From assembly GCA_033807775.1 (NCBI GenBank), contig CM066324.1, positions 129,881,501-129,945,500 on the forward strand: a stretch of 64,000 nt of DNA. The letters are read 5' to 3'. The notes under the pieces were generated by a model. The model searched no databases. It saw nothing but the letters and a program-made list of their open reading frames with translations, and was not told the DNA's origin. Position 1 is the first letter of the stretch, and every line of letters starts with the position of its first letter. The translations under genes and the position numbers were made by a program. Shown here in pieces: positions 42,858-55,930 of the stretch. The DNA is from Saussurea involucrata. Its lineage: Eukaryota > Streptophyta > Magnoliopsida > Asterales > Asteraceae.

Positions 42858-44742
42858 TGTAACACCCTAAAAACAGGGCTAATTTAAACCTTGAAAATTC
42901 CACAAGTTATGATCATAAAACTTCAAACTTTAATAACCTGAGGATCAATTGTAAAGGTTTTATGTACAACGCATCTAACTAAAATAACCTATTAATCTAA
43001 TCATACAACATAATCAGATTAACTAAGTTATCTAGTCCTTTGTCCCAAAAACATCAAAAATAGCTAGATCCTCCGTCATCTCTAAGTTTGAATCTTTCCA
43101 AAAGTCCTCATCACACATCCCCGCTTACTTCCCGGAGCTTGTACCTGGTAAGAAAATTCAACTTGAAACATTAGGCTTTCGCCTAGTGAGAATATTCAAA
43201 TCAAATTAAAATTTAACAATCAAAATCTCAACAGATAAATCAAACCTGTTCTCGCCCATCTTACCGGACAACAACTCCTTTCAACACTGGGAATCTACCC
43301 CACTCCCATACTTATGACTAATTCGTCTAGCCATAATATCACTACCAAGAGTTTACCATGAATAATCCCATATTCAAAGTTAATACTCTTATCCAAGAAA
43401 TTACAAGTCAAAACCTGCCTATTTTTTAATCCGGAAGTAGAGATTACAAATTACGTTATGCCTATCTCAAATCTTCCCTCCAAGCTGGGAAATCTCCGAT
43501 CTTCCCTGATAAATGGAAATCTCCCATCTTCCATTCGAAATGGGAATTACAAATCAAAATCTGCCTATTCCACATTTCACGTCCTCACCACCTCAGAATC
43601 ACTGACCCCAATGGGATTAATATATCGCGATACACAACCGGGGCCCTCACGATGATTCAAGGTACTCTCATTCACTAGAAATTACATCCCTTGGTCAAAT
43701 GGCGAGTATTCGGTTCCCATTAGACTGTACCCAGGTGCCCTACGATGACCGGATGCCTATTTCTAGCAACCGCAACACAATACATAAGTATTATTACTCT
43801 TACTATTATATGTGCATAACATACAATATATTCCATCTCAAAACATATTCTATATATACAATTATAAAGAATATTAGTAATCTTGACACCTCGACTTCTT
43901 AACTATCCCCTATTTGCAATTTAGCACGGGGATCAACTTAGCATGACTCAAAGTCATCTATTTGGACTCATTACTGACTAAGAAAAGTCCTTACAACTAT
44001 CGACAAATTATAAGAATCAGTTCTGTCACAGAGGGAGAATTGTGCAACCAACTGTCACGAAATACCCCACTTCTCGCAACCCACAGTAGCGAGATACTCT
44101 ACTTTTCGCAACCAACAGTGGCGAGATGCTCACTTCTCGCAACAATGGCTTGCGAGTTTCTAACATTTCGCAGCCAAGGCTTGCGAGTTTCTAACTTTTC
44201 GCAACAGTGGCTTGCGAAATATTCACTTTCACAGTGGCTTGCGCAAAGTGAACATTGCGCGAGCACTGTTCATTCGTCTTCTTCATTCAGCCAGTTCACA
44301 AAATACTTCTTAATAAGCCTACTATTCCTCAATTAATCCATACCAATGCATTCAGACATAGTTTAACACATATCTATATCAATTTCAATGGCTAATTTTA
44401 AGAAGAAGTGAATAAACTCACCTGGTAAGTTTCTGCACACAGTGTTCTTCACAAATACACTTTCTCAGCTTTAATCAACTGCAAGAAAATCTGATTTCTT
44501 TCTTTCTTCTTCTTCTTTTCATGGCTCTCTCTCTCGCTCTCTATTTCTCTGTTTGATTTCAATAAAGTGACCGACTCACCTTGATACCTCAGTATTAAGA
44601 AACTAAAACTTTCCAGAATTGCAATTTAACCCCTTAAGTTACAATTCACAAACAACTCCATACTTTGATCAAATTACAAAATAACCCTTATGGTTAATAA
44701 TTATAATTTACAAAAATACAATGGAAATTCGAGATGTTACAA
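42858..44742 (-). repeat. 3' LTR of the gypsy element
   Basis: It contains an array at about 44055-44250 of units with TTCGCAA...TTGCGAG, each a small inverted repeat, and a TCTCTCTCTCGCTCTC tract near 44525. It has 29 bp (around GGTTTTATGTACAACGCATC) that the other LTR lacks. Confidence 0.95.
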
Positions 44743-44760
44743 TACTCCCCAACTTGAAAA
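44743..44760 (-). promoter_or_regulatory. Polypurine tract of the gypsy element
   Basis: Minus-strand TTTTCAAGTTGGGGAGTAT immediately precedes the 3' LTR. Confidence 0.8.
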
Positions 44761-44782
44761 TGATTTCGTCCCCGAAATCAAA

Positions 44783-47700
44783 CTAAACAAACAAATGGGG
44801 ATATCTATTCCTCGTGTCTTCCTCCGTTTCTAACGTCATGTTAGCACCTCGATGGTGTTTCCATTGCACTTTTAACATAGACACCTCTTTACCACTTCGT
44901 AACCTCTTAACTGACCTTTCCAAGATTGCCTCCGGTTCCTCTACACATCGGCTCCCTTCATCCACCTTAACATCAGTAAGTGGAATCACATCTTGTTCTT
45001 CGGCTAAGCATTTCCGAAGATAACACACATGAAATGTATTATGAATCCCTTCCAACTCAGGTGGAATATCCAATTGATACGCTTGTAGACCAACTCTTTT
45101 GGTGATAGTGAAAGGTCCTAGAAAACGAGGACTCAACTTCCCACGCTTTCCAAACCGTATCACACCTTTCCATGGGGATATTTTAAGCATTACACGCTCC
45201 CCAACTTGAAATTCTTTTGGTCTTCTTTTCAGATCAGCATAGCTTTTCTGTCTATCTTGAGCCGCTTTCATATGCTGCCGAATTTCCTTTACTTTGTCCG
45301 CGGTTTGTTGCACAAGTTCCGGACCAGCAAACTGTTTCTCTCCGGCTTCTAACCAGCACACTCGAGTTCTGCATTTCCTACCATATAATGCCTCGAAAGG
45401 TGCTCTTCCAATACTGGAATGGTAACTGTTGTTGTAGGCAAATTCTACTAACGGCAAATGAGAATCCCAGTTACCTCCAAAATCTAGCACACACGATCTA
45501 AGCATATCTTCCAAAGTCTGTATTGTTCTTTCACTTTGGCCGTCCGTTGTGGGTGATAAGCAGTACTTAGATTAACCCTCGTACCCAATTCTTCTTGAAG
45601 CGACTTCCAAAACCTGGAAGTAAAACGACTGTCACGATCAGACACAATAGACACTGGTATGCTGTGTCGTGACACTACTTCATCAATGTATAGCTTCGCC
45701 AATTTATCTATTGGTGATGCTTCTTTCATAGCTAAGAAATGAGCATTCTTCGTCAGTCGATCGACGATTACCCAAATGGTATCGTTACCTCTTTGCGTCT
45801 TTGGTAACTTTGTCACGAAATCCATGGTAATCTTATCCCATTTCCACTCCGGAATTTCCAAAGATTGAAAACTTCCATATGGTCTTTGGTGTTATGCTTT
45901 TACTAACGAACATGTTCCGCATTTCTCTACTATTCGTGCCACATCCACTTTCTTAGCCGGCCACCAATAGTGCAACTTCAAATCTCTATACATCTTGGTA
46001 CTCCCCGGATGTATAGAATACTTAGATCTATGCACATCTTCCAAAATCAACTCCCGGTTCCCACCTATCTTGGGTACCCAAACACGACCTTGGAACAACT
46101 TAATCCCTCGGCTATCTTCGGTCAGTTGAAGATGTTGCTTGCTCATTTCTTCTTCTTTCAAGTTGTTTTCTAACAAAGCTTCCACTTGAGCAGCTTTTAT
46201 TCTTTCAATCAGACTCGACATTACATCAATTCTGGCGTTGGTCGTTTTCAAGCACCCACTATACTCCTTTCTGCTCAAGGCATCGGCTACAACATTTGCA
46301 TTACCTGGGTGGTAATGCAATTCACAATCGTAGTCCTTCAGTAACTCGAGCCATCGCCTTTGCCTCATATTCAGCTCCTTCTGATCAAAAACATGCTGCA
46401 AACTTTTATGATCAGTGAAAAGTGTACACTTCGTTCCATAGAGATAATGACGCCACAACTTTAAAGCAAACACAACAACTGCTAATTCCAAATCGTGGGT
46501 AGGATAGTTCTTTTCATGTTCTTTCAATTGTCTCGACGCATAGGCAATCACCTTGCCTCGTTGCATCAATACACATCCTAAACCCATTTTCGATGCGTCA
46601 CTATAGACTACCAAATCTTCAGTTTCTTCTGGCAGTGCAAGAATAGGAGCTTCACACAACTTCTGCCGTAAGGTTCTGAAAGCTGACTCCTGCTTTTCAG
46701 TCCAGACAAACTTCACATTCTTACGAGTTAACAATGTCAAGGTAGAAGCAATCTTTGAGAAATATTTAATAAATCTCCGGTAATAACCTGCCAGACCCAA
46801 GAAACTTCTTATTTCAGACGCGCTTTTCGGAGTCTCCCAATTCATCATTGCTTCTATCTTTGCTGGATCTACTTTCACACCTTCCGATGAAATCACATGC
46901 CCGAGAAATTGTACCTCTTTCAACCAAAATTCACATTTAGAGAATTTTGCATACAATTTCTCTTTTCGTAATACTTCTAAAACTTCCCGAAGATGGCGTT
47001 CATGGTCGATCTCATTCTGCGAATAAACAAGTATGTCATCAATGAAAACGATAACAGACTTGCCTAGAAACGGTCGACATACTCTATTCATCAGATCCAT
47101 GAATATAGCTGGAGCATTAGTCAACCCAAATGGCATCACGAGAAATTCATAATTCCCATACCTCGTTCTAAACGCCGTCTTTGGAACATCATCCTCTCTT
47201 ACCCGAACTTGGTGATACCCCGACCTTAAATCAATTTTGGAAAAACATCCCGCACCGTGGAGTTGATCAAACAAATCATCTATCCTTGGAAGCGGATACT
47301 TATTCTTTATCGTCACCTTATTCAGCTCCCGATAATCTATGCACATTCTCATAGTGCCATCTTTCTTCTTAACAAACAATACCGGAGCTCCCCAAGGCGA
47401 AGAACTCGGTCTAACAAAACCCTTATCTAACAACTCTTGCAGTTGAGACATCATTTCTGTCATTTCAGCTGGCGCTAGACGGTAAGGTGCACGAGCTATC
47501 GGTGCTGCTCCAGGAATAAGATCAATGCGAAACTCTACTTGTCTTTCAACCGGTAGACCTGGAAGATCATCCGGGAATACATCCGGAAATTCACGCACCA
47601 CTTTGATATCTTGCACTTGTTTCTTTTCTAACTTCGTATCTATAACATAAGCTAGATAGGACCAACATCCCTTCGATAAACATTTACGCGCCTTTGCCAC

Positions 47701-49470
47701 TGAAATCAACGGAATATCTCCTTTCTGCTTTTCTCCAAATATGAATACGTCATCTTTATCGGTCATCGGAATTCGAATCAGCTTCTTTGCACACATTATT
47801 TCTGCCTGGTTATTGCTCAACCAGTCCATTCCAACAATAATATCAAATCCCCCAATTTCCATTAACAACAAGTCAATCGGAAATTCTGCTCCCTCTGTCA
47901 AAATTTTACAATCAACAAGTCTTTCACTTACCAAAGATCGAACTCCATTAGCTATCTCAACTACTAAGGCATCTCCTAAAGTAGTGACAGACATAGCTAG
48001 CTTACGATATAACATCTTGGATACAAATGAATAGTTCGCACCACTATCAAATAACACATGTGCAGGAATGGAATTTATAAGGAATGTACCCGAGACAACA
48101 TCTTTAGATCCTTTCGCTTCTTCAGCAGTCATTTGAAATGCACGGCCAGTTGGTTTAGGGATAACCAACTTCTTTCCCTGATCTCCTTCTTTCTTCAACT
48201 TCGGACAATCTCTCCGAAAATGACCCGGTTGCTTACATTCAAAACAAACTGATCCTGGCATTGGACAGTTCACCGCTATATGTCCCGCTTTCCCGCACTT
48301 GTAACATTCATTTCCACCCACTCGACACAGACCAAAATGTTTGCTTTTGCATTTAGAACACCAGCTTGGTTCCCTACGAGAATCATAACGAATGTTCTTG
48401 CCAAACAACTTGGTTTTTTGAGAAGGTTCCACACGATCTTCCCACTTTCTTTTCTCACCCACCTGCGCTTTCTCCTCTTTATCTTTGGCGTACATCTCTT
48501 CTATTACTTTCGCTTCTTCGATTGTCTCCCTTAAAGTAGTAGCTTTCGAACTTCGGACCCTCGTCATCATATCCGTCGGTAAACCCTTCAAATAAGCTTT
48601 AATTTTGTCTTTCTCAGCTGGAGCCACATGCCCCACCAGATTCAGCTTCTCCATGAAGGATTCGGTATACTTTCTCACAGTCATATTGCCTTTCTTGAGG
48701 TTCTTGAACTCTTCCTCGATTCGGTCCATTTCGGTTTCGTTGCAATATTCCTCCAGAATCTTTGCTTTAAACATTTCCCAAGTCATGGCATTCAGAACTG
48801 TAGCTGACACAGAAGCTGACATCACATTCCACCAAGATAATGCGTTACCTCGTAACATTTGTGACCCAAATCTAACTTTCGACTTTTCATCATTACACTC
48901 ACAAGCCCGAAAAGCTTGTTCGATTTCTCTTAGCCATTTCATACAGGCTACAGGACTATCTTCTCCTTTGAATTCGGGCGGCTTACAGCTCAAAAACGTT
49001 TTGTAAGAGAAATTACTATCAACCATTCTTTCCGTCTCTGGACCTGGGTTACCAATTGGGTTTATCACACTGGTATCAATCCCTGTTCGCCTCGGTTCCG
49101 CACTCCGATCATTAAACATTTTCATAAACATTTCTGCTTGCCTTCCCATAGTGGTATTCATCATTTCCGCCTGCCTTTCCATTGATGCATTCATCAATCT
49201 GGTTACATTATCCATTATCCGACCTTCCATACATGAATCTTGTGGTGTTCGATCAGCAGTACTGGTACCCCCTCTATGTGCCGGATTACGCATTCTTCCC
49301 AAAGAAAGAAAATCTGGTGGCGTCTCAAGAACTCCACCTACCCCAGATGGTCTTTCTCCCGGCTCATCAAGCCAAGTCCTATCCATAGAAGAATTAGGAG
49401 ACCTCGGCGGTGTATTCACCATTGTTCTGGATGAGCACAAAAGAATACCCATCAGTAATGGTTTATACAT
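44783..49470 (-). pseudogene. gypsy gag-pol polyprotein, two small lesions
   Basis: Gag capsid domain (PPEFKGEDSPVACMKWLREI, NALSWWNV), two CCHC knuckles (CYKCGKAGHIAVNC, CFECKQPGHFRRDC), protease (VLFDSGANYSF, about residue 470), reverse transcriptase (CIDYRELNKVTIKNKYPLPR, FIDDILVYS near residue 811), RNase H (VYSDASKMGLGCVLMQ), integrase zinc region (HPGSTKMYRDLKLHYWWPAK...CGTC) and core (ITMDFVTKLP, SIVSDRDSRFTS). The C-terminal tail (PEAILERSVKRLRSG, VQWKHHRG, RYPHLFV) is the divergent chromodomain typical of Tekay-like elements. A TAA at 45892-45894 interrupts integrase, and a 1-base loss near 45547 shifts the frame just before the catalytic Glu. Otherwise it is full length. Confidence 0.94.
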
Positions 49471-49773
49471 AACTAGACATACGCTACGTACTTTACCACT
49501 AATCAGTCACTGTAACAATTAGGAACAAGTATGCTTGTGTAATAATATATTCATAATAACAGTAGCTAATTGAAATTACGAACATATTATACATGAGAAT
49601 CCTCATTACCATCGTTACAGTACTAACTTCGCGTATTTCCGTCGACTCGAAGACTACCCAGTCTTAGCAATTCTACCCATACCTCACGGATCATAACTTA
49701 ATTCATCACAACTTAAGTCTAGGTATCTCAAATTCATACCTAGTTCGCTTAAACTACTGCTCTGATACCATAT
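49471..49773 (-). other. gypsy leader with primer binding site
   Basis: GCTCTGATACCA at 49759-49770 is the complement of TGGTATCAGAGC, a tRNA-Met primer site, three bases from the 5' LTR. The rest is the untranslated leader before gag. Confidence 0.88.
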
Positions 49774-51629
49774 TGTAACACCCTAAAAACAGGGCTAATT
49801 TAAACCTTGAAAATTCCACAAGTTATGATCATAAAACTTCAAGCTTTAATAACCTGAGGATCAATTAACCTATTAATCTAATCATACAACATAATCAGAT
49901 TAACTAAGTTATCTAGTCCTTTGTCCCAAAAACATCAAAAATAGCTAGATCCTCCGTCATCTCTAAGTTTGAATCTTTCCAAAAGTCCTCATCACACATC
50001 CCCGCTTACTTCCCGGAGCTTGTACCTGGTAAGAAAATTCAACTTGAAACATTAGGCTTTCGCCTAGTGAGAATATTCAAATCAAATTAAAATTTAACAA
50101 TCAAAATCTCAACAGATAAATCAAACCTGTTCTCGCCCATCTTACCGGACAACAACTCCTTTCAACACTGGGAATCTACCCCACTCCCATACTTATGACT
50201 AATTCGTCTAGCCATAATATCACTACCAAGAGTTTACCATGAATAATCCCATATTCAAAGTTAATACTCTTATCCAAGAAATTACAAGTCAAAACCTGCC
50301 TATTTTTTAATCCGGAAGTAGAGATTACAAATTACGTTATGCCTATCTCAAATCTTCCCTCCAAGCTGGGAAATCTCCGATCTTCCCTGATAAATGGAAA
50401 TCTCCCATCTTCCATTCGAAATGGGAATTACAAATCAAAATCTGCCTATTCCACATTTCACGTCCTCACCACCTCAGAATCACTGACCCCAATGGGATTA
50501 ATATATCGCGATACACAACCGGGGCCCTCACGATGATTCAAGGTACTCTCATTCACTAGAAATTACATCCCTTGGTCAAATGGCGAGTATTCGGTTCCCA
50601 TTATACCGTACCCAGGTGCCCTACGATGACCGGATGCCTATTTCTAGCAACCGCAACACAATACATAAGTATTATTACTCTTACTATTATATGTGCATAA
50701 CATACAATATATTCCATCTCAAAACATATTCTATATATACAATTATAAAGAATATTAGTAATCTCGACACCTCGACTTCTTAACTATCCCCTCTTTGCAA
50801 TTTAGCACGGGGATCAACTTAGCATAACTCAAAGTAATCTATTTGGACTCATTACTCACTAAGACAAGTCCTTACAACTATCGACAAATTATAAGAATCG
50901 GTTTTGTCACAGAGGGAGAATTGCGCAACCAACTGTCACGAAATACCCCACTTCTCGCAACCCACAATAGCGAGATACTCTACTTTTCGCAACCAACAGT
51001 GGCGAGATGCTCACTTCTCGCAACAATGGCTTGCGAGTTTCTAACATTTCGCAGCCAAGGCTTGCGAGTTTCTAACTTTTCGCAACAGTGGCTTGCGAAA
51101 TATTCACTATGCGCCACAGTGGCTTGCGCAAAGTGAACATTGCGTGAGCACTGTTCATTCGTATTCTTCATTCAGTCAGTTCACAAAATACTTCTTAATA
51201 AGCCTATTATTCCTCAATTAATCCATACCAATGCATTCAGACATAGTTTAACACATATCTATATCAATTTCAATGGCTAATTTTAAGAAGAAGTGAATAA
51301 ACTCACCTGGTAAGTTTCTGCACACAGTGTTCTTCACAAATACACTTTCTCAGCTTTAATCAACAGCAAGAAAATCTGATTTCTTTCTTTCTTTCTTCTT
51401 CTTTTCACGGCTCTCTCTCTCTCGCTCTCTATTTCTCTGTTTGATTTCAATAAAGTGACCGACTCACCTTGATACCTCAGTATTAAGAAACTAAAACTTT
51501 CCAGAATTGCAATTTAACCCCTCAAGTTACAATTCACAAACAACTCCATACTTTGATCGAATTACAAAATAACCCTTATGGTTAATAATTATAATTTACA
51601 AAAATACAATGGAAATTCGAGATGTTACA
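49774..51629 (-). repeat. 5' LTR of the gypsy element
   Basis: 1856 bp, TG...CA bounded, carrying the same TTCGCAA hairpin array (about 50935-51130) as the other LTR. Confidence 0.95.
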
Positions 51630-51634
51630 ACAAC

Positions 51635-52062
51635 CAATCTCTCATTTCATCCACAAACTGGTATTCCAAAAACACTGATTTAACATTGATAAAAACATGC
51701 AAATGAATTTCAACCACAAATTGGTCTTCAAAGTACAATAATTGTGGAAAAAAACAGTAAAAGCATGCAAGATTCGTCCAAGTACAGGGGCTGAAAGTGT
51801 AAATTTTCAGGGACCAAAAGTGTAAATTTTGGCCGATCGCGGGCCATCGCGGGCTGCGATCGCGGGCAGGGGCTAAAAGTGCACCGCGGCCAAAGTTGAG
51901 GGACTCGCGGGACACTTTTCGGCCAGGTCATGCTGCCACATCAGCCCTATCCCGCGATCGCGGGCTCCATCGCGGGCCATTAGGGCATTTTGGTAAACCG
52001 CGAAAAGTTTGTGGCATTTTGGTAACACATGGTCAAACTTTTGGCATTTTAATTAATTTCCC
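51635..52062 (-). repeat. Right terminal inverted repeat of MULE B, separated by the gypsy insertion
   Basis: It contains GCCGATCGCGGGCCATCGCG, CCCGCGATCGCGGGCTCC and the AATTAATTTCCC terminus, the inverse of 38386-38760. Confidence 0.9.
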
Positions 52063-52707
52063 TAAATTATATATACATTTAATTGTTTGTTTTTTAGATT
52101 TATCATATAAACCTATAAATTAATATATATACAAAAATTAAAGGGACATTAATTAAAATACCCTAAGTCAAACATTGAGTTACCAAAATACCCTAAATTT
52201 TTTCAATTTTGCAAAATACCCAAAATACCCGCGATGAGGTCCCGCGATCGCGGGATACGGTGACGTGGCACGTATTTTGGCCCCAAATGCCCCGCGAAGC
52301 CCCTCAACTTTGGCCGCGGTGCACTTTTGGTCCCTGCCCGCGATCGCAGCCCGCGATGGCCCGAATTTTACACTTTTGGTCCCTGAAATTTACACTTTCA
52401 GCCCCTGAAAATTTACACTTTCAGCCCCTAAACTTAGACGAATCTTGCATGATTTTACTATTTTTTCCACAATTATTGCACTTTAAAGACCGATTTGTGG
52501 TTGAAATTCATTTGCATGTTTGAATCAATGTTAAATCAATGTTTTTGGAATACCAGTTTGTGGATGAAATGAGAGATTGGTTTTCTGATATGTTGGTTGT
52601 TTCATTGATAAATAGACGTAAAATGCAAGCCATAATCCCCACACAACGATTTCATTGTTGCAATATTTCTTTCTGCAATATTTTGTGTTTGAGATACTAC
52701 TGAAAAA

Positions 52708-55246
52708 ATGAGTTCATCTGTTGCAAAAGCTAAGCTATATTTCTGTTTTGATGGTGAATGGGTGCAAGATAACAATGAGTGGAATTTTGCTTATAAATCT
52801 AAGCATGGTGTAAAAGTGTCAGTAAACTATACTTATCAGAAGTTTGTTGCATACGCCAAGCAAAAATGTGGAATCAACTCTTCTGATGTTTGCAAGTTAG
52901 TGTTTAAAAATGGCGATGGGTCATTTGTGGATTTATCCAACGATGGGGATATCTCTACTTTTCTGCACCTTGCAGTCGATTCAGAAAGACCCCCATTACT
53001 CTTTGTGTATCCCGGCGTATCCGACGGTGACGACGACGGTGACGAGGAGGGTGACGACGACGAAGACCTCCAAATAGAGCAGCATGATTCTCAACAACAA
53101 CAACCACCACAACCACACGAATGGCGTACTGCTGGAGTTGCTGATGACGAAACCCACGTTTTCAGAACGGGTAATTCTGAAATAGACAGATCAGACACCG
53201 ATAATGATGATCACGAAGAATATACCCCTAGTAGAAAATCATGTAGTCAGATAAATGACTTTTTTGATATGCCCCCTATTCTTCCAGACTCCCATACCCA
53301 GACACAAAGCTACGAACCTACACCTTATATTCGCAGTGAAAGTTTAACAGCAGGTCAGATATTCGATTCGAAGGATCTCTTAGCAAGTCAGATCGGACTC
53401 AAGTTCTTGGAAGAGGGTTTCCAAAGTCGCGTGCGGGCATCTGACAAAAGCAAATACGTAGTTGAATGTGCTAGAGAAAAGTGTGAGTGGAGGTTGTACG
53501 CGATTCACACGGGTCCCAAATGAGGGGCGATAATGATTGGAAAGTTGCACGACGTACACACTTGTACGAGGACGCAACTTAATCCCCACCACAAACAAGC
53601 CGGCAAAAAGACTTTGGGTGCGATCCTGAAAAACAAGTTTCTTGATGTTAGCAGGTCATTGCGTCTAAAGGACATCGTCCACGACGTTCAGCGGCAGTTC
53701 GGCGTCACGATTGATTACCACCAAGCGTGGCGTGCGCGCTGCCATACACTGTTTATGGTGAGAGGCACGTTCGAGGAGTTGTATGAACGACTCCCGACAT
53801 ATTTATATAATTTGCAGCTGCAGAACCCTGGTACTGTCACGCAGCTACGGACCGATTCACGTGGACGGTTTGAGATGTGCTTCGTGGCCCTTGGACCCGC
53901 GGTACGTATTTTAACACGTCATATGTTTACACATTATAAACTATAACATTTACACATTATAAACTATAACATTTTAACCTATGTTTTTGCAGATCCGCAC
54001 ATTTCTGGCAAATCTATGTCGTGTCCTGATAATAGATGCAACCCATTTAAAGGGCCGTTACTTGGGTATGATGTTCCTGGCGATTGCCATGGACGGGGAT
54101 AACTCCATCGTTCCAGTAGCTTTCGGCGTAGGCAAGTCTGAAACCGGGGACGAGTGGACTTGGTTTATGTCCATGTTGAGACAAGCTATCGGAGACCCGC
54201 AAGGGTTGGTGTTTATGTCTGACAGGGCTCCTTCCATAAGCGCCGCAATCTCTGTCATGTACCCAAACGCCCCTCACGCCATATGCTGTCGACATTTGGA
54301 GATAAACGCCAAATCCAAGGACAAACGTATTACCACCTACAAGGATGTCTATTGGGCGGCATGCAGAGCATATACGGATCGGGAGTTTAACAAGTACATG
54401 AATATGCTACGATACAGTGTCAAGGAAGCAGCCAAAGTCTTTGACGATGCTGGACCGGAGAGGTGGTCCGTGACCCATTTTCCTGGACAACGGTATGACA
54501 TTCTGACCTCGAATAGTGCAGAGTCTGTGAATGCACTCTCTCGTTTTGCGCGTAGATGTCCGATTGTTAATCTTATGGACTACTTTCGGGCCTTTCAACA
54601 AGAGTGGTACCAAATTCGACACCTAAAAGAAGCTGAGAGGCAAAATTCACTCACACCAACGACGGAGAATATCGTTCAGTACAGGGCGCGTCGTGCGGCG
54701 ACATGGCCGGTAAGAGCAATCGGGTATGGGAAGTACGAGGTGCATGATGACTATATTCACGTGATTGTGAATATGGAAGACCACCTTTGTTCGTGTCGCG
54801 AATGGGATAAATCTGGGTTACCGTGCGGCCATGCCATCGCTGCAGCAAGATATATGAGTCGTACAGGTTGCAGCGACTTGGCTGTACCTTTCTTCACGTC
54901 CGAATATTACCGGAAAACATACGTGGAGGTAATAAACCCAGCTGGACCCCCTGCAGCATGGGTGTATCCACCCAACCCGCTTCCACCATGCTATCCACCT
55001 TTAATGGATAAGAACAGGGCCGATAGACCGAGAAAGAACGACCGACGTCCATCACGTGGTGAAAGTTCGATACAACGAAGATGTACTCGGTGCCAATGCG
55101 TAGGACACACTCGTGGAGAGTGTCCAAATCCCGCCCCTTCAACCGTGCCAAGGAGACATTCTGTCAGTCACACCCCGGGCACGTCACAGCTTGTACCATA
55201 TGGAACAAACCCATATGATATTGTTGATCTAAACACTGATTTGTAA
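52708..55246 (+). pseudogene. MULE C transposase (MURA-like), a single nonsense codon
   Basis: Exon one 52708-53901, intron 53902-53992 (91 bp, GTACGT...TTTTTGCAG), exon two 53993-55246; 815 codons. The N-terminal conserved domain (residues 1-100) is followed by an acidic Asp/Glu linker (104-125) and a Gln/Pro stretch. The MuDR DNA-binding domain (about 215-300) has zinc ligands C254, C259, H284, C286. The MULE DDE domain has D413 in LIIDATHLKG, D475 in FMSDRAPS and the C496-x2-H499 motif. SWIM finger C664, C666, C676, H678; CCHC knuckle C762-C765-H770-C775; basic C-terminus. The only visible lesion is TGA at 53521-53523 (codon 272, a Gly codon in A), inside the DNA-binding domain. The protein cuts and joins the element ends during transposition. 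Confidence 0.93.
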
Positions 55247-55606
55247 ATGATATATATACACAGCTAGTTTGTATTCCATCCAACATGCTTTTCATCTTCA
55301 ATCTTTCTGACCCTTCTTCAACGGCTTCTGCTTTTGCAACCACGTATGGCCATTGTGTACCACAACCACACTTTAGCAAATGAGTTGAGGGTTGTCATAT
55401 ATTCTACAAGAGGAGTAGGCCCACGAATGAGGTAACCTCTGACTTGACCTTGCATGATGTATCCAACCTAACCGTGGTTCAGCGGCTTAAAAACTACTTT
55501 TTCAGAGAAATTAACAACAACAAAAAATACAAAACAACAACACAATAAACAAAATACAAACAACAACACAGTAAAAAAATACAAAAAAATAAAATACAAC
55601 CACCAC
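55247..55606 (-). other. Collapsed minisatellite and conserved segment, MULE C
   Basis: Only one partial satellite unit (ATGATATATATACACAGCTA) remains. The following minus-strand segment again reads CGCGTQ-type coding similarity: PYVVAKAEAVEEGSERLKMK and SMLDGIQTSCV, with short deletions. A-rich ACAACAAC repeats follow. Confidence 0.45.
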
Positions 55607-55930
55607 CTACTTAAAAATTAATTTAGTTTCATCAATCCAAGCTTGCTTTTCGTTTACCTTCGCTTGAATAATTGCGAAGTCTTGCAGAATATGGTGAATT
55701 GCTTCTTGTTCTCGACGAACACGAGCCTCCCTAGCTTTTATATCCCCTTTCATCCTTTTGATCTCCCTGTCTTCCTCTTCGATCTTTCTCAAATGGACTG
55801 CCTTCCTGTCCATAATTTTTTTCCACTATTCTGTTAGTTCATCTATCTCCTTTTCCTTTTTTACTATGGCGACCTCGATTTGAGGTGCCATTTTTTCAGG
55901 AGTAGACTTAGGGTTTGATGACGATGCCAT
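55607..55930 (-). pseudogene. MULE C accessory coiled-coil protein, one nonsense codon
   Basis: ATG at 55930, same length as copy B (107 codons). GAG in A is TAG here (near 55827-55829), after IDELTE. The C-terminal 67 codons remain open (MDRKAVHLRKIEEEDREIKR...AKVNEKQAWIDETKLIFK). Charged coiled-coil character is retained. The convergent arrangement with the transposase is the same as in A and B. Confidence 0.8.

Larger units (their letters stand above)
42858..51629 (-). mobile_element. Ty3/gypsy chromovirus-like LTR retrotransposon (Tekay-like)
   Basis: ACAAC at 42853-42857 and 51630-51634 is the 5-bp target duplication. LTRs of 1885 bp (left, the 3' LTR) and 1856 bp (right, the 5' LTR) begin TGTAACACCCTAAAA and end GAGATGTTACA in plus coordinates. 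They differ by about 25 single changes by eye and a 29-bp indel near 42950. Element order gag, protease, RT, RNase H, integrase, chromodomain-like tail is that of Ty3/gypsy chromoviruses. It inserted in the 5' UTR of MULE B. Confidence 0.96.
38386..52062 (-). mobile_element. MULE copy B, split by a gypsy retrotransposon
   Basis: TAAATTATA at 38377-38385 and 52063-52071 is a perfect 9-bp target duplication. Without the nested insertion (8777 bp including its duplicated target) the element is 4.9 kb. It lies in opposite orientation to A and C: accessory gene on the plus strand, transposase on the minus strand. Its left end is only 41 bp from the right end of A. Termini are GGGAAATTAATTAAAATGCC and its complement. 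Confidence 0.96.
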
